Positions 1 through 4,734 of a DNA stretch of 5,299 nucleotides are shown piece after piece. Position 1 is the stretch's first letter. Every line of letters begins with the position of its first letter. This DNA comes from an uncultured Clostridia bacterium (GTDB lineage Bacteria > Bacillota > Clostridia > Oscillospirales > Acutalibacteraceae). The notes under the pieces were generated by a model. It had not been told where the DNA came from. It ran no database searches and saw only the letters and a list, made by a program, of their open reading frames with translations. A program made the position numbers and the translations under genes. Where the stretch lies: NCBI GenBank assembly GCA_946610835.1, contig CAMOCU010000097.1:1-5299 (forward strand), written 5' to 3'.

Positions 1-34
1 GAAAATCGGATGACTTGCAGAGAGGAGCGATCCA

Positions 35-916
35 ATGGCGAAGTATCTGATTGTGAACGCAGACGATTACGGAATGTGTTTTGCCGCCAATGCGGCCGTT
101 CAGGAATTGTTTGAAGCGGGGAGACTGCTTTCCGCGACCATTATGACGCCATGCCCTGCGGCGGATGCGGCGCTCGAATATGCCGCGGCACATCCGGAAT
201 TTGCGATCGGTGTGCATTTGACCACGACCAGCGAGTGGAGGACATACCGCTGGAAACCGCTCACCGGCGGCAAAACGCTTGTGGATGAAACAGGATATAT
301 GTGGCGCAACAGCCGCCTGTTCGGCGAACATGCCGCATACCCGGAAATCGAAGCCGAGCTGCATGCGCAGGTTCAGTATGCGCTCGAGCGCGGTTTGCAG
401 ACGTCGCATCTGGACAACCATATGGGGTCGCTGTACGGCCAGCATGTATCGCCGCCGCGGTTTGGTCTGCTGCGCCGGACGCTGCGCGTATGCGGCCAAT
501 ATGGTTTGCCGTTCCGGATGTTTGATCATACGGATCGGCGGCTCTGCCCTGCAGGAACGCCGTATGCGATTTTTCGGCCGCTGCAATTGTTCGGGCGCGT
601 TTGGGGGCGGCGATACGGTGTAACGCTGCCGGATTACCTGCTTTTTCCCGATTGGACGGCGCAGCTTCGGGAGGGGACATACGATGCATACCGCGAGACG
701 ATCCTGCGTTTGTGGACAGACTTGCCGGAGGGGATCACGGAAACGTATCTGCATCCAAGCCTGCAAACGCCCGAACTCATGGAAATAATGCCCCATTGGC
801 GCGACCGCGTTTGGGAATATGAACTCATGCGCGATCCGCAGACGCATATATATTTACAGAAACACGGCGTTCAGATGATCAGCTACCGCGATTTGATGAC
901 GCTCAAGCAAAGATAA
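35..916 (+). CDS. ChbG/YdjC-family carbohydrate deacetylase
   Basis: A 293-residue cytoplasmic protein with no signal peptide or membrane segment. It matches the ChbG/HpnK (YdjC) family of metal-dependent deacetylases, which remove acetyl groups from N-acetylated sugars such as chito-oligosaccharides. Visible signatures are the N-terminal NADDYG motif (residues 8-13, with D10/D11), a histidine in GVHLTTTSEW (H61), TSHLDNHMG around H125, and a C-terminal TETYLHPS motif (H240). D11, H61 and H125 are the expected metal ligands. The length is normal for the family. The ATG at 35 is preceded by AGAGGAG (21-27) with 7 nt spacing. The gene is followed after 13 bp by a flavoprotein gene whose ribosome binding site overlaps this stop codon, so the two are probably cotranscribed. 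The substrate cannot be read from sequence. The promoter lies outside the window. The family call is firm; the sugar specificity is not. Confidence 0.9.
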   Translation: MAKYLIVNADDYGMCFAANAAVQELFEAGRLLSATIMTPCPAADAALEYAAAHPEFAIGVHLTTTSEWRTYRWKPLTGGKTLVDETGYMWRNSRLFGEHAAYPEIEAELHAQVQYALERGLQTSHLDNHMGSLYGQHVSPPRFGLLRRTLRVCGQYGLPFRMFDHTDRRLCPAGTPYAIFRPLQLFGRVWGRRYGVTLPDYLLFPDWTAQLREGTYDAYRETILRLWTDLPEGITETYLHPSLQTPELMEIMPHWRDRVWEYELMRDPQTHIYLQKHGVQMISYRDLMTLKQR

Positions 917-929
917 AGGAGAAAAGTTT

Positions 930-1547
930 ATGCGTGTTCTGATACTCAACGGCAGCCCCCGTCCGAAGGGCAACACAGCGCTTGCGCTCGCAGAGATGGA
1001 AAAAATCTTTGCTTCGGAAGGAATCGAGACGACAACGATTCTTGTGGGCAACAAGGACATCCGCGGCTGCATGGCGTGCGGCGGGTGTGCCAAAAAGGGA
1101 AAGTGCGTGTTTGACGATACGGTCAATGAGATTGCGCCGCTGTTTGAACAGGCGGACGGTCTGGTTGTAGCCAGCCCGGTTTACTACGCATCGGCCAACG
1201 GGACGCTGATTGCCTGTTTGGACAGACTGTTTTACAGCACCGGATTTGACAAAACGATGAAAGTCGGCGCGAGCGTCGTCTGCGCACGCCGCGGCGGATT
1301 GAGTGCAACGTTCGACGAGCTGAACAAATACTTCACCATTGCCGGGATGCCGATTGCTTCCAGCCAGTACTGGAACAGCGTCCACGGCAGGCTTCCGGGC
1401 GAAGCGGCGCAGGATGCGGAAGGGCTGCAGATCATGCGCACACTTGCGCGCAACATGACTTTCCTGATGAAGTCGATTGCATTGGGCAAAGAAACATTCG
1501 GCCTGCCCGAAAAAGAGCCGTGGCAGGGGACAAATTTTGTCCGCTGA
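930..1547 (+). CDS. Isf-like iron-sulfur flavoprotein (flavodoxin-fold NAD(P)H-dependent reductase)
   Basis: A 205-residue soluble flavodoxin-like protein. GSPRPKGNT (residues 8-16) is the FMN phosphate-binding loop and SPVYYASANG (82-91) is a second flavin contact. Between them is a compact cysteine motif, C47-x2-C50-x2-C53-x5-C59, the arrangement that holds a [4Fe-4S] cluster in archaeal Isf proteins. Such proteins transfer electrons between ferredoxin or NAD(P)H and small acceptors such as O2, H2O2 or quinones; the physiological partner here is unknown. The C-terminal PWQGTNFVR ending is typical of the Firmicutes members. The ribosome binding site AAAGGAG (915-921) overlaps the TAA of the upstream deacetylase gene and sits 8 nt before the ATG, indicating an operon. 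It converges on the Rrf2 gene. Alternative annotations are 'NADPH-dependent FMN reductase' or 'flavodoxin family protein'. The fold is certain; a bound cluster is inferred from the cysteines. Confidence 0.9.
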   Translation: MRVLILNGSPRPKGNTALALAEMEKIFASEGIETTTILVGNKDIRGCMACGGCAKKGKCVFDDTVNEIAPLFEQADGLVVASPVYYASANGTLIACLDRLFYSTGFDKTMKVGASVVCARRGGLSATFDELNKYFTIAGMPIASSQYWNSVHGRLPGEAAQDAEGLQIMRTLARNMTFLMKSIALGKETFGLPEKEPWQGTNFVR

Positions 1548-1579
1548 GAACAAAGGGCATCCTTGTGCCTGCATAATGT

Positions 1580-1619
1580 AAAAAAAGACCCGGACGCCTT
1601 GACAAAGCGTCCGGTTTCT
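1580..1619 (-). terminator. Rho-independent terminator of the Rrf2 gene, possibly bidirectional
   Basis: An 8-bp perfect stem is formed by CCGGACGC (1590-1597) and GCGTCCGG (1607-1614) with a 9-nt loop. Read on the minus strand the stem is followed, after GTC, by seven T residues (the A run at 1580-1586), a classic intrinsic terminator about 30 bp past the Rrf2 stop codon. On the plus strand it is followed only by TTTCTG, so it would be a weaker terminator for the flavoprotein operon, whose stop is 42 bp before the stem. The rest of the 96-bp gap (1548-1643) shows nothing else. Confidence 0.85.
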
Positions 1620-1643
1620 GCTACGATGTGAAAAATTCGGCGG

Positions 1644-2075
1644 TCAGATCACATAACTGCCGCTGTTTTGTTCCCGGTCAAGAATATCCTGCAGCGTGAT
1701 GGAATCGAGGTAGTCGTTGACGACCTTGTTCAGCCCCTGCCAAATGGGCAGTGTGGCACATTCACCGCTTCGCGGGCATTCGGCAGGATCGCGGTCGACA
1801 CATGCCACGGGCGAGAGTGTTCCCTCGCTCAGGCGCAGGATCTCGCCCACAGTGTATTGTTCCGGCCGGCGCGCCAGACGGTAACCACCCTGCACGCCGC
1901 GGCTGGCCTGAAGAATGTCGCTGCGGTTGAGAATGGGAATAATCTGCTCAAGATATTTTTTAGAGATTTCCTGCCGCAGCGCGATGTCCCGCAGTGCGAT
2001 AAAACTGCCGTCGTCATGCTCGGCCAGATCAATCATCATTCGCAGCGCATATCTGCCTTTGGTGGAGATCCGCAT
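1644..2075 (-). CDS. Rrf2-family transcriptional regulator with IscR-like cysteine triad
   Basis: A 143-residue DNA-binding regulator. It opens with the family signature MRISTKGRYALRMM, has the winged helix at about residues 25-70 (KYLEQIIPILNRSDIL recognition region, wing GVQGGYRLAR), and has a C-terminal dimerisation helix. Three cysteines, C92-x7-C100-x5-C106, lie where E. coli IscR holds its [2Fe-2S] cluster, within the pattern CPRSGECATLPIW common in Firmicutes homologues. It is therefore likely to sense Fe-S, redox or cysteine status. The ATG at 2075 was chosen because GAGGTG (2082-2087) lies 6 nt upstream; an in-frame GTG at 2084 is part of that site and is not a plausible start. It is divergent from a LysR gene and one gene away from metY, so a role in sulfur control like CymR is possible, although the cysteine triad favours an IscR-type sensor. 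The family is certain; the regulon is inferred. Confidence 0.93.
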   Translation of the reverse strand: MRISTKGRYALRMMIDLAEHDDGSFIALRDIALRQEISKKYLEQIIPILNRSDILQASRGVQGGYRLARRPEQYTVGEILRLSEGTLSPVACVDRDPAECPRSGECATLPIWQGLNKVVNDYLDSITLQDILDREQNSGSYVI

Positions 2076-2081
2076 CGTATT

Positions 2082-2087
2082 CACCTC
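2082..2087 (-). promoter_or_regulatory. Ribosome binding site that fixes the Rrf2 start
   Basis: On the minus strand GAGGTG ends 6 nt before the ATG at 2075. An in-frame GTG (2084-2082) forms its last three bases and so cannot itself be the start. This shortens the longest possible reading frame by three codons and gives the canonical MRIST N-terminus. Confidence 0.8.
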
Positions 2088-2088
2088 G

Positions 2089-2117
2089 TTTAGAATCTAT
2101 TCCTATTTTACCATAAA
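2089..2117 (+). promoter_or_regulatory. Weak candidate promoter for the LysR gene
   Basis: On the plus strand TTTAGA (2089-2094) and CATAAA (2112-2117) are separated by 17 bp, each matching consensus at only 4 of 6 positions. If real, it lies over the minus-strand Rrf2 promoter, so the two polymerase sites would exclude each other. Weak promoters that need an activator are common for LysR genes. Low certainty. Confidence 0.25.
2091..2105. promoter_or_regulatory. Candidate Rrf2 operator (imperfect dyad at the transcription start)
   Basis: TAGAATCTATTCCTA is an imperfect inverted repeat whose outer bases are symmetric (TAG-A and T-CTA), read on the other strand as TAGGAATAGATTCTA. It lies immediately downstream of the Rrf2 -10 box and covers the predicted start site, the usual place for an autorepressor site. 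The minus-strand core ATAGGAAT resembles, from memory, one half of the CymR box of Bacillus. Assignment to the Rrf2 protein is inference. Confidence 0.4.
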
Positions 2118-2133
2118 ACAGATCAGTTTTCAA
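2105..2133 (-). promoter_or_regulatory. Sigma-A type promoter of the Rrf2 gene
   Basis: On the minus strand there is TTGAAA (2133-2128) as -35 and TAAAAT (2110-2105) as -10, separated by exactly 17 bp; each box matches consensus at 5 of 6 positions. The predicted transcription start is near 2098, giving a leader of about 20 nt before the start codon. The -35/-10 spacer contains most of a 16-bp dyad and the region just downstream of the -10 holds another, so the promoter appears designed for repression. Confidence 0.7.
2115..2130. promoter_or_regulatory. 16-bp dyad, candidate LysR or Rrf2 binding site
   Basis: AAAACAGATCAGTTTT has 5-bp perfect outer arms (AAAAC/GTTTT) around a central GATC, with a single mismatched A/A pair, so 14 of 16 positions are symmetric. 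It lies 8 bp before the LysR ribosome binding site and in the spacer of the divergent Rrf2 promoter. Protein bound here would be expected to block rrf2 transcription and affect lysR. Which regulator binds is unknown. Confidence 0.4.
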
Positions 2134-2150
2134 GTGCGGAGGCGATTTTT

Positions 2151-3080
2151 ATGACCATGCAGCAGATCCATTATGCTCTTGTGATTTCGGAAATGGGTTC
2201 GCTCAATAAAGCGTCAGAAGTGCTGTATGTTTCTCAGCCCTCTTTGACGGCAGCCATGCAGGAATTGGAGCGTGAGCTGGGCATCACAATCTTTCACCGC
2301 AGCGGACGGGGTGTACGCGTGACAAACGACGGCGCGGAGTTTTTGCAGCAGGCGCGGCAGGTGTATGCCGGGTTCGCCTCGCTCACAGAAAAATACGGAA
2401 AAGGCGGAGCAATCCGGAAAAAGTTCGGCATCTCGACCCAGCATTATTCCTTTGCGGTCAAAAGTTTTGTGGAACTGGCGCGGCAGTACAACATGGCGGA
2501 GTATGAATTTGCCCTGCGCGAAACAAAAACACGCGAGGTGATCGAGGACGTGCGTACCGCGCGCAGCGAAATCGGCATTTTGTATCTGAACGATTTTAAC
2601 CGCAAAGCGATTGAAAAAATACTGCGTTCGGGTGATCTGGAGTTTCATCCGCTGATCGACTGCGATGCATTTGTGTACATGTGGCGCGGACATCCGCTGG
2701 CGGGGGAGCAGAGCGTTTGTCTGGAGCAGCTGCAGGACTATCCCTGCATGGCGTTTGAGCAGGGAGACACGGCGTCCTTCTATTTTGCAGAGGAAATTTT
2801 CAGCACTATCGAATACCGCCGCCTGATCCGCGTCAACGACCGCGCAACCATGCTCAATCTGATGGTCGGTCTTCTGGGCTACACGCTGTGTTCCGGAATC
2901 ATTTGTGAGGAGTTGAACGGCTCCGATTATGTCGCCGTGCCGTTTCGCGACCCGGGACAGCCTCAGACAGACAAAATGACGATCGGCTATATTGTCAAAA
3001 AGAATATGCTGCGCAGCGATTTGTGCGCGCGCTATATCGCCGAACTGAAAAAGTATCTTGATATAGAATACGACGAATAA
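2151..3080 (+). CDS. LysR-family transcriptional regulator, probable regulator of metY
   Basis: A 309-residue LysR-type regulator of normal length. The N-terminal winged helix-turn-helix spans about residues 4-64, with the characteristic GSLNKASEVLYVSQPSL and ELGITIFHRSGRGVRVTNDG segments. A linker helix leads into the periplasmic-binding-protein-like effector domain (about 92-300), which begins GISTQHYSFAVKSF and includes ETKTREVIEDVRTARSEIG. It is cytoplasmic. The ATG at 2151 has GGAGG (2138-2142) at 8 nt; the second ATG at 2157 would be 14 nt away and is less likely. The gene is divergent from the Rrf2 regulator and directly upstream of the metY leader in the same direction. Regulators of this kind beside sulfhydrylase genes commonly activate them in response to a pathway intermediate such as O-acetylserine or O-acetylhomoserine; that ligand is inferred from context, not from residues. 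The family is certain, the target probable. Confidence 0.93.
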   Translation: MTMQQIHYALVISEMGSLNKASEVLYVSQPSLTAAMQELERELGITIFHRSGRGVRVTNDGAEFLQQARQVYAGFASLTEKYGKGGAIRKKFGISTQHYSFAVKSFVELARQYNMAEYEFALRETKTREVIEDVRTARSEIGILYLNDFNRKAIEKILRSGDLEFHPLIDCDAFVYMWRGHPLAGEQSVCLEQLQDYPCMAFEQGDTASFYFAEEIFSTIEYRRLIRVNDRATMLNLMVGLLGYTLCSGIICEELNGSDYVAVPFRDPGQPQTDKMTIGYIVKKNMLRSDLCARYIAELKKYLDIEYDE

Positions 3081-3103
3081 TCACGATATGGCTATAGAAT
3101 GAA

Positions 3104-3127
3104 CCTATTACTTAGTATTTAAATAGG
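3104..3127. promoter_or_regulatory. Inverted repeat upstream of the metY promoter
   Basis: CCTATT (3104-3109) and AATAGG (3122-3127) form perfect 6-bp arms separated by 12 bp. A 10-bp perfect palindrome, TATTTAAATA (3116-3125), overlaps the right arm, and a T-N11-A spacing (T3109, A3121) typical of LysR sites is present. The repeat ends 4 bp before the -35 box and is centred near -51 from the predicted start, a position suited to an activator. The binding protein is unknown: LysR by position, Rrf2 by motif similarity to the rrf2 promoter. Confidence 0.45.
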
Positions 3128-3131
3128 ATAT

Positions 3132-3160
3132 TGGACAAACGGCGGATGCGGCAGTATAAT
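3132..3160 (+). promoter_or_regulatory. Near-consensus sigma-A promoter for the metY leader and metY
   Basis: TGGACA (3132-3137, 5 of 6) and a perfect TATAAT (3155-3160) are separated by 17 bp. Transcription should start near 3167, giving an untranslated stretch of about 46 nt before the leader ORF and about 165 nt before metY. A promoter this strong implies that metY is limited mainly by repression or by control within its leader. Confidence 0.75.
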
Positions 3161-3171
3161 AGAGCCATCGA

Positions 3172-3186
3172 CGGGGACGAACCCCG
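3172..3186 (+). promoter_or_regulatory. Small GC hairpin at the 5' end of the metY leader RNA
   Basis: CGGGG (3172-3176) and CCCCG (3182-3186) form a 5-bp perfect stem with a 5-nt ACGAA loop, only about 5 nt from the predicted transcript start. It is not followed by a U run, so it is not a terminator. It could protect the 5' end of the RNA or belong to a larger fold. I do not recognise it as part of a known riboswitch. Confidence 0.4.
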
Positions 3187-3212
3187 CAAAGAAAACGTAA
3201 AGGAGATCCGCC

Positions 3213-3281
3213 ATGTACAGCAAACTGCAAGTGCTGATGCGGTCGAACGGACGACGCGGACGAATGTGTACGCAGCGCTGA
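3213..3281 (+). CDS. 22-residue Cys/Arg-containing leader peptide upstream of metY
   Basis: A short open reading frame of 22 codons plus TGA. It is preceded by AAAGGAG (3199-3205) with 7 nt spacing, a better ribosome binding site than that of metY itself, and lies in the transcript of a near-consensus promoter. The peptide begins MYSKLQVLM and ends GRMCTQR. It has five arginines (R10, R14, R15, R17, R22), one lysine, no acidic residue, three methionines and a single cysteine (C19) three residues before the C-terminal arginine. No signal peptide or membrane segment is seen. It ends 51 nt before the metY start, in the same frame, with no further stop between. Position, size and the late Cys codon suggest a regulatory leader peptide whose translation reports on cysteine or a related metabolite. 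It could instead be a fortuitous small ORF. I do not assign it to a named family. Function is inference; the ORF and its binding site are seen. Confidence 0.6.
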   Translation: MYSKLQVLMRSNGRRGRMCTQR

Positions 3282-3296
3282 TCGACACAAGCATTC
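3262..3296 (+). promoter_or_regulatory. Possible RNA stem enclosing the Met-Cys codons and stop of the leader ORF
   Basis: GAATGTGT (3262-3269) can pair with ACA (3287-3289) plus CATTC (3292-3296), eight pairs with a 2-nt bulge (3290-3291) and a 17-nt loop. The 5' arm contains the leader codons Met18-Cys19 and the stop codon is in the loop, so a ribosome paused at the Cys codon or the stop would keep the stem open. An overlapping 5-bp alternative, GTCGA (3242-3246) with TCGAC (3282-3286), uses part of that loop. The stem does not cover the metY ribosome binding site, so a mechanism is not evident. Confidence 0.25.
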
Positions 3297-3332
3297 CGAT
3301 ATCCTGAAAAAGAAAAGAAAGAGGTTAAAGCC

Positions 3333-4613
3333 ATGAGTAACTATAGATTTGAAACATTGCAGCTGCACGTTGGACAGGAACAGCCGGATCCCGCTACGGA
3401 TGCCCGCGCCGTTCCGATTTATCAGACCACATCCTATGTTTTCCGCAATTCCGCCCACGCGGCGGCGCGGTTCGGACTCGCGGATGCGGGCAACATTTAC
3501 GGCCGGTTGACCAATTCCACACAGGGCGTTCTGGAAGAGCGCGTTGCGGCGCTGGAAGGCGGCGTTGCGGCGCTGGCGCTTTCGTCCGGTGCAGCGGCGA
3601 TCACTTATGCCATCGAAGCGCTTGCGCAAGCGGGCGAACACATTGTTGCGCAAAAGACGATTTACGGCGGCAGTTTCAACCTGTTGGCGCATACACTGCC
3701 GAATTACGGTATCAACACGACGTTTGTCGACATACATGACCTTGTACAGGTGGAGGGCGCGATCCGCGACAATACCAAGGCGATCTTTATCGAAACGCTC
3801 GGCAATCCGAACAGCGACATTCCTGATATTGAAGCGGTTTCAGACATAGCGCACCGTCACGGGATCCCTGTTGTGATCGACAATACGTTCGGCACGCCTT
3901 ATCTGATTCGTCCGATTGAACATGGCGCGGACATTGTGGTGCATTCAGCCACAAAGTTCCTTGGCGGTCACGGCACAACGCTTGGAGGTGTGATCGTCGA
4001 CAGCGGCAAATTTGACTGGAAGGCGAGCGGCAAATATGCCCCCATCGCGGCGCCGAATCCCAGTTATCACGGCGTTTCTTTTGCCGACGCTGTGGGGCCT
4101 GCTGCATTTGTAACGTATATCCGTGCGATTCTCCTGCGGGACACGGGCGCGGCGATCTCTCCGTTCAATGCCTTTTTGCTGCTGCAGGGCGTTGAGACGC
4201 TCTCTCTGCGGCTGGAACGGCACGCGGAAAACACCAAAAAGGTTGTTGAGTTTCTCAGCAGGCATCCCAAAGTCGAACGCGTCAACCATCCGTCGCTGCC
4301 GGATCATCCGCAGCACGAGCTGTACGCACGGTATTTCCCGAACGGCGGCGGTTCCATTTTCACGTTTGACATCAAGGGCGGCCAGCAGCAGGCGCATGCT
4401 TTCATTGACCATCTGGAGATTTTCTCGCTTTTGGCCAATGTGGCGGATGTCAAATCTCTGGTGATCCATCCCGCCACCACGACCCACTCACAGCTTTCTG
4501 AGCAGGAGCTTTTGAGCGCGGGCATCCGGCCGAATACGATTCGGTTGTCTATCGGCACCGAACACATCGACGACATCCTCGACGATCTGGAAAAGGGTTT
4601 CGCGGCTGTGTAA
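3333..4613 (+). CDS. metY: O-acetylhomoserine sulfhydrylase (homocysteine synthase), PLP-dependent
   Basis: A 426-residue cytoplasmic enzyme of the Cys/Met metabolism PLP family, normal length for MetY. It makes homocysteine from O-acetylhomoserine and sulfide (direct sulfhydrylation branch of methionine synthesis); some members also use O-acetylserine. It opens with FETLQLHVGQ and AVPIYQTTSYVF. Y56 and R58 in NIYGRLTNST contact the cofactor phosphate of the neighbouring subunit, Y111 (YGGSFN) stacks on the PLP ring, D183 in VIDNTFGTP contacts the ring nitrogen, and K208 in HSATKFLGGHG is the Schiff-base lysine. DVKSLVIHPATTTHSQL (372-388) and R404 in NTIRLSIGTEH complete the substrate site. 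The ATG has AAAGAGG (3318-3324) at 8 nt. It is preceded by a LysR gene and a leader peptide ORF. Cystathionine gamma-synthase is a relative, but the length and motifs fit MetY better. Confidence 0.95.
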   Translation: MSNYRFETLQLHVGQEQPDPATDARAVPIYQTTSYVFRNSAHAAARFGLADAGNIYGRLTNSTQGVLEERVAALEGGVAALALSSGAAAITYAIEALAQAGEHIVAQKTIYGGSFNLLAHTLPNYGINTTFVDIHDLVQVEGAIRDNTKAIFIETLGNPNSDIPDIEAVSDIAHRHGIPVVIDNTFGTPYLIRPIEHGADIVVHSATKFLGGHGTTLGGVIVDSGKFDWKASGKYAPIAAPNPSYHGVSFADAVGPAAFVTYIRAILLRDTGAAISPFNAFLLLQGVETLSLRLERHAENTKKVVEFLSRHPKVERVNHPSLPDHPQHELYARYFPNGGGSIFTFDIKGGQQQAHAFIDHLEIFSLLANVADVKSLVIHPATTTHSQLSEQELLSAGIRPNTIRLSIGTEHIDDILDDLEKGFAAV

Positions 4614-4646
4614 CATCGGGACAACCGAATACTTTGCCTATCATTC

Positions 4647-4676
4647 CCCTCCGACAGAATCATGCCGGAGGGATTT
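4647..4676 (+). terminator. Possible weak terminator after metY
   Basis: CCCTCCG (4647-4653) and CGGAGGG (4666-4672) form a perfect 7-bp stem with a 12-nt loop, 33 bp after the metY stop codon. It is followed only by ATTTGG, so the U run is very short and termination may be partial. I see no convincing promoter between it and the next gene, so the amidohydrolase could be expressed by read-through from metY. The rest of the 121-bp gap holds only the next ribosome binding site. Confidence 0.45.
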
Positions 4677-4734
4677 GGCATATCTGCTTCAGACACAAAC
4701 CGGTTCAGAGCGTACATCCGAAGGGAGGCATATT

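Noticed and set aside
2..13. Possible end of an upstream gene (three codons then TGA at 11-13)
   Set aside because: Only three codons are visible, so a real gene cannot be told from chance, although it would fit an operon ending 21 bp before the deacetylase.
903..1574. Long open frame on the minus strand opposite the flavoprotein gene
   Set aside because: It is a shadow of a well-supported gene; no recognisable motifs, and it runs over the terminator-side gap and the 3' end of the deacetylase gene.
2076..2084. GTG at 2084 as the Rrf2 start (three extra residues)
   Set aside because: The GTG is part of the Shine-Dalgarno sequence GAGGTG; the ATG at 2075 has ideal spacing and gives the conserved MRIST N-terminus.
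1668..2093. Plus-strand open frame opposite the Rrf2 gene
   Set aside because: The Rrf2 protein on the other strand has clear family motifs, a ribosome binding site, a promoter and a terminator; this frame has none.
3141..3212. GGCGGAT (3141-3147) complementary to ATCCGCC (3206-3212) before the leader start codon
   Set aside because: The 5' half lies in the promoter spacer, upstream of the predicted transcription start, so it would only be present in read-through RNA from lysR; a 7-bp match is also likely by chance.
3279..3281. TGA of the leader ORF as a selenocysteine codon
   Set aside because: No bacterial SECIS-like hairpin is evident just downstream (the region is an A/G-rich ribosome binding stretch) and MetY needs no N-terminal extension.
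3167..3332. SAM, T-box or other known riboswitch in the metY leader
   Set aside because: The leader is short, is largely occupied by the leader ORF, and lacks the conserved cores (T-box bulge sequence, SAM-I junction) and any expression-platform terminator that I could find.
3108..3737. Long minus-strand open frame spanning the metY leader and the 5' part of metY
   Set aside because: It crosses the plus-strand promoter and metY, has a low-complexity Arg/Cys/Ser composition typical of antisense frames, and matches no family I recognise.
3945..4487. Minus-strand open frame inside metY
   Set aside because: Antisense shadow of metY with no domain signature.
4675..4703. TTGGCA as a -35 box of a promoter for the amidohydrolase
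   Set aside because: No acceptable -10 box is found 16-18 bp downstream (AACCGG region).
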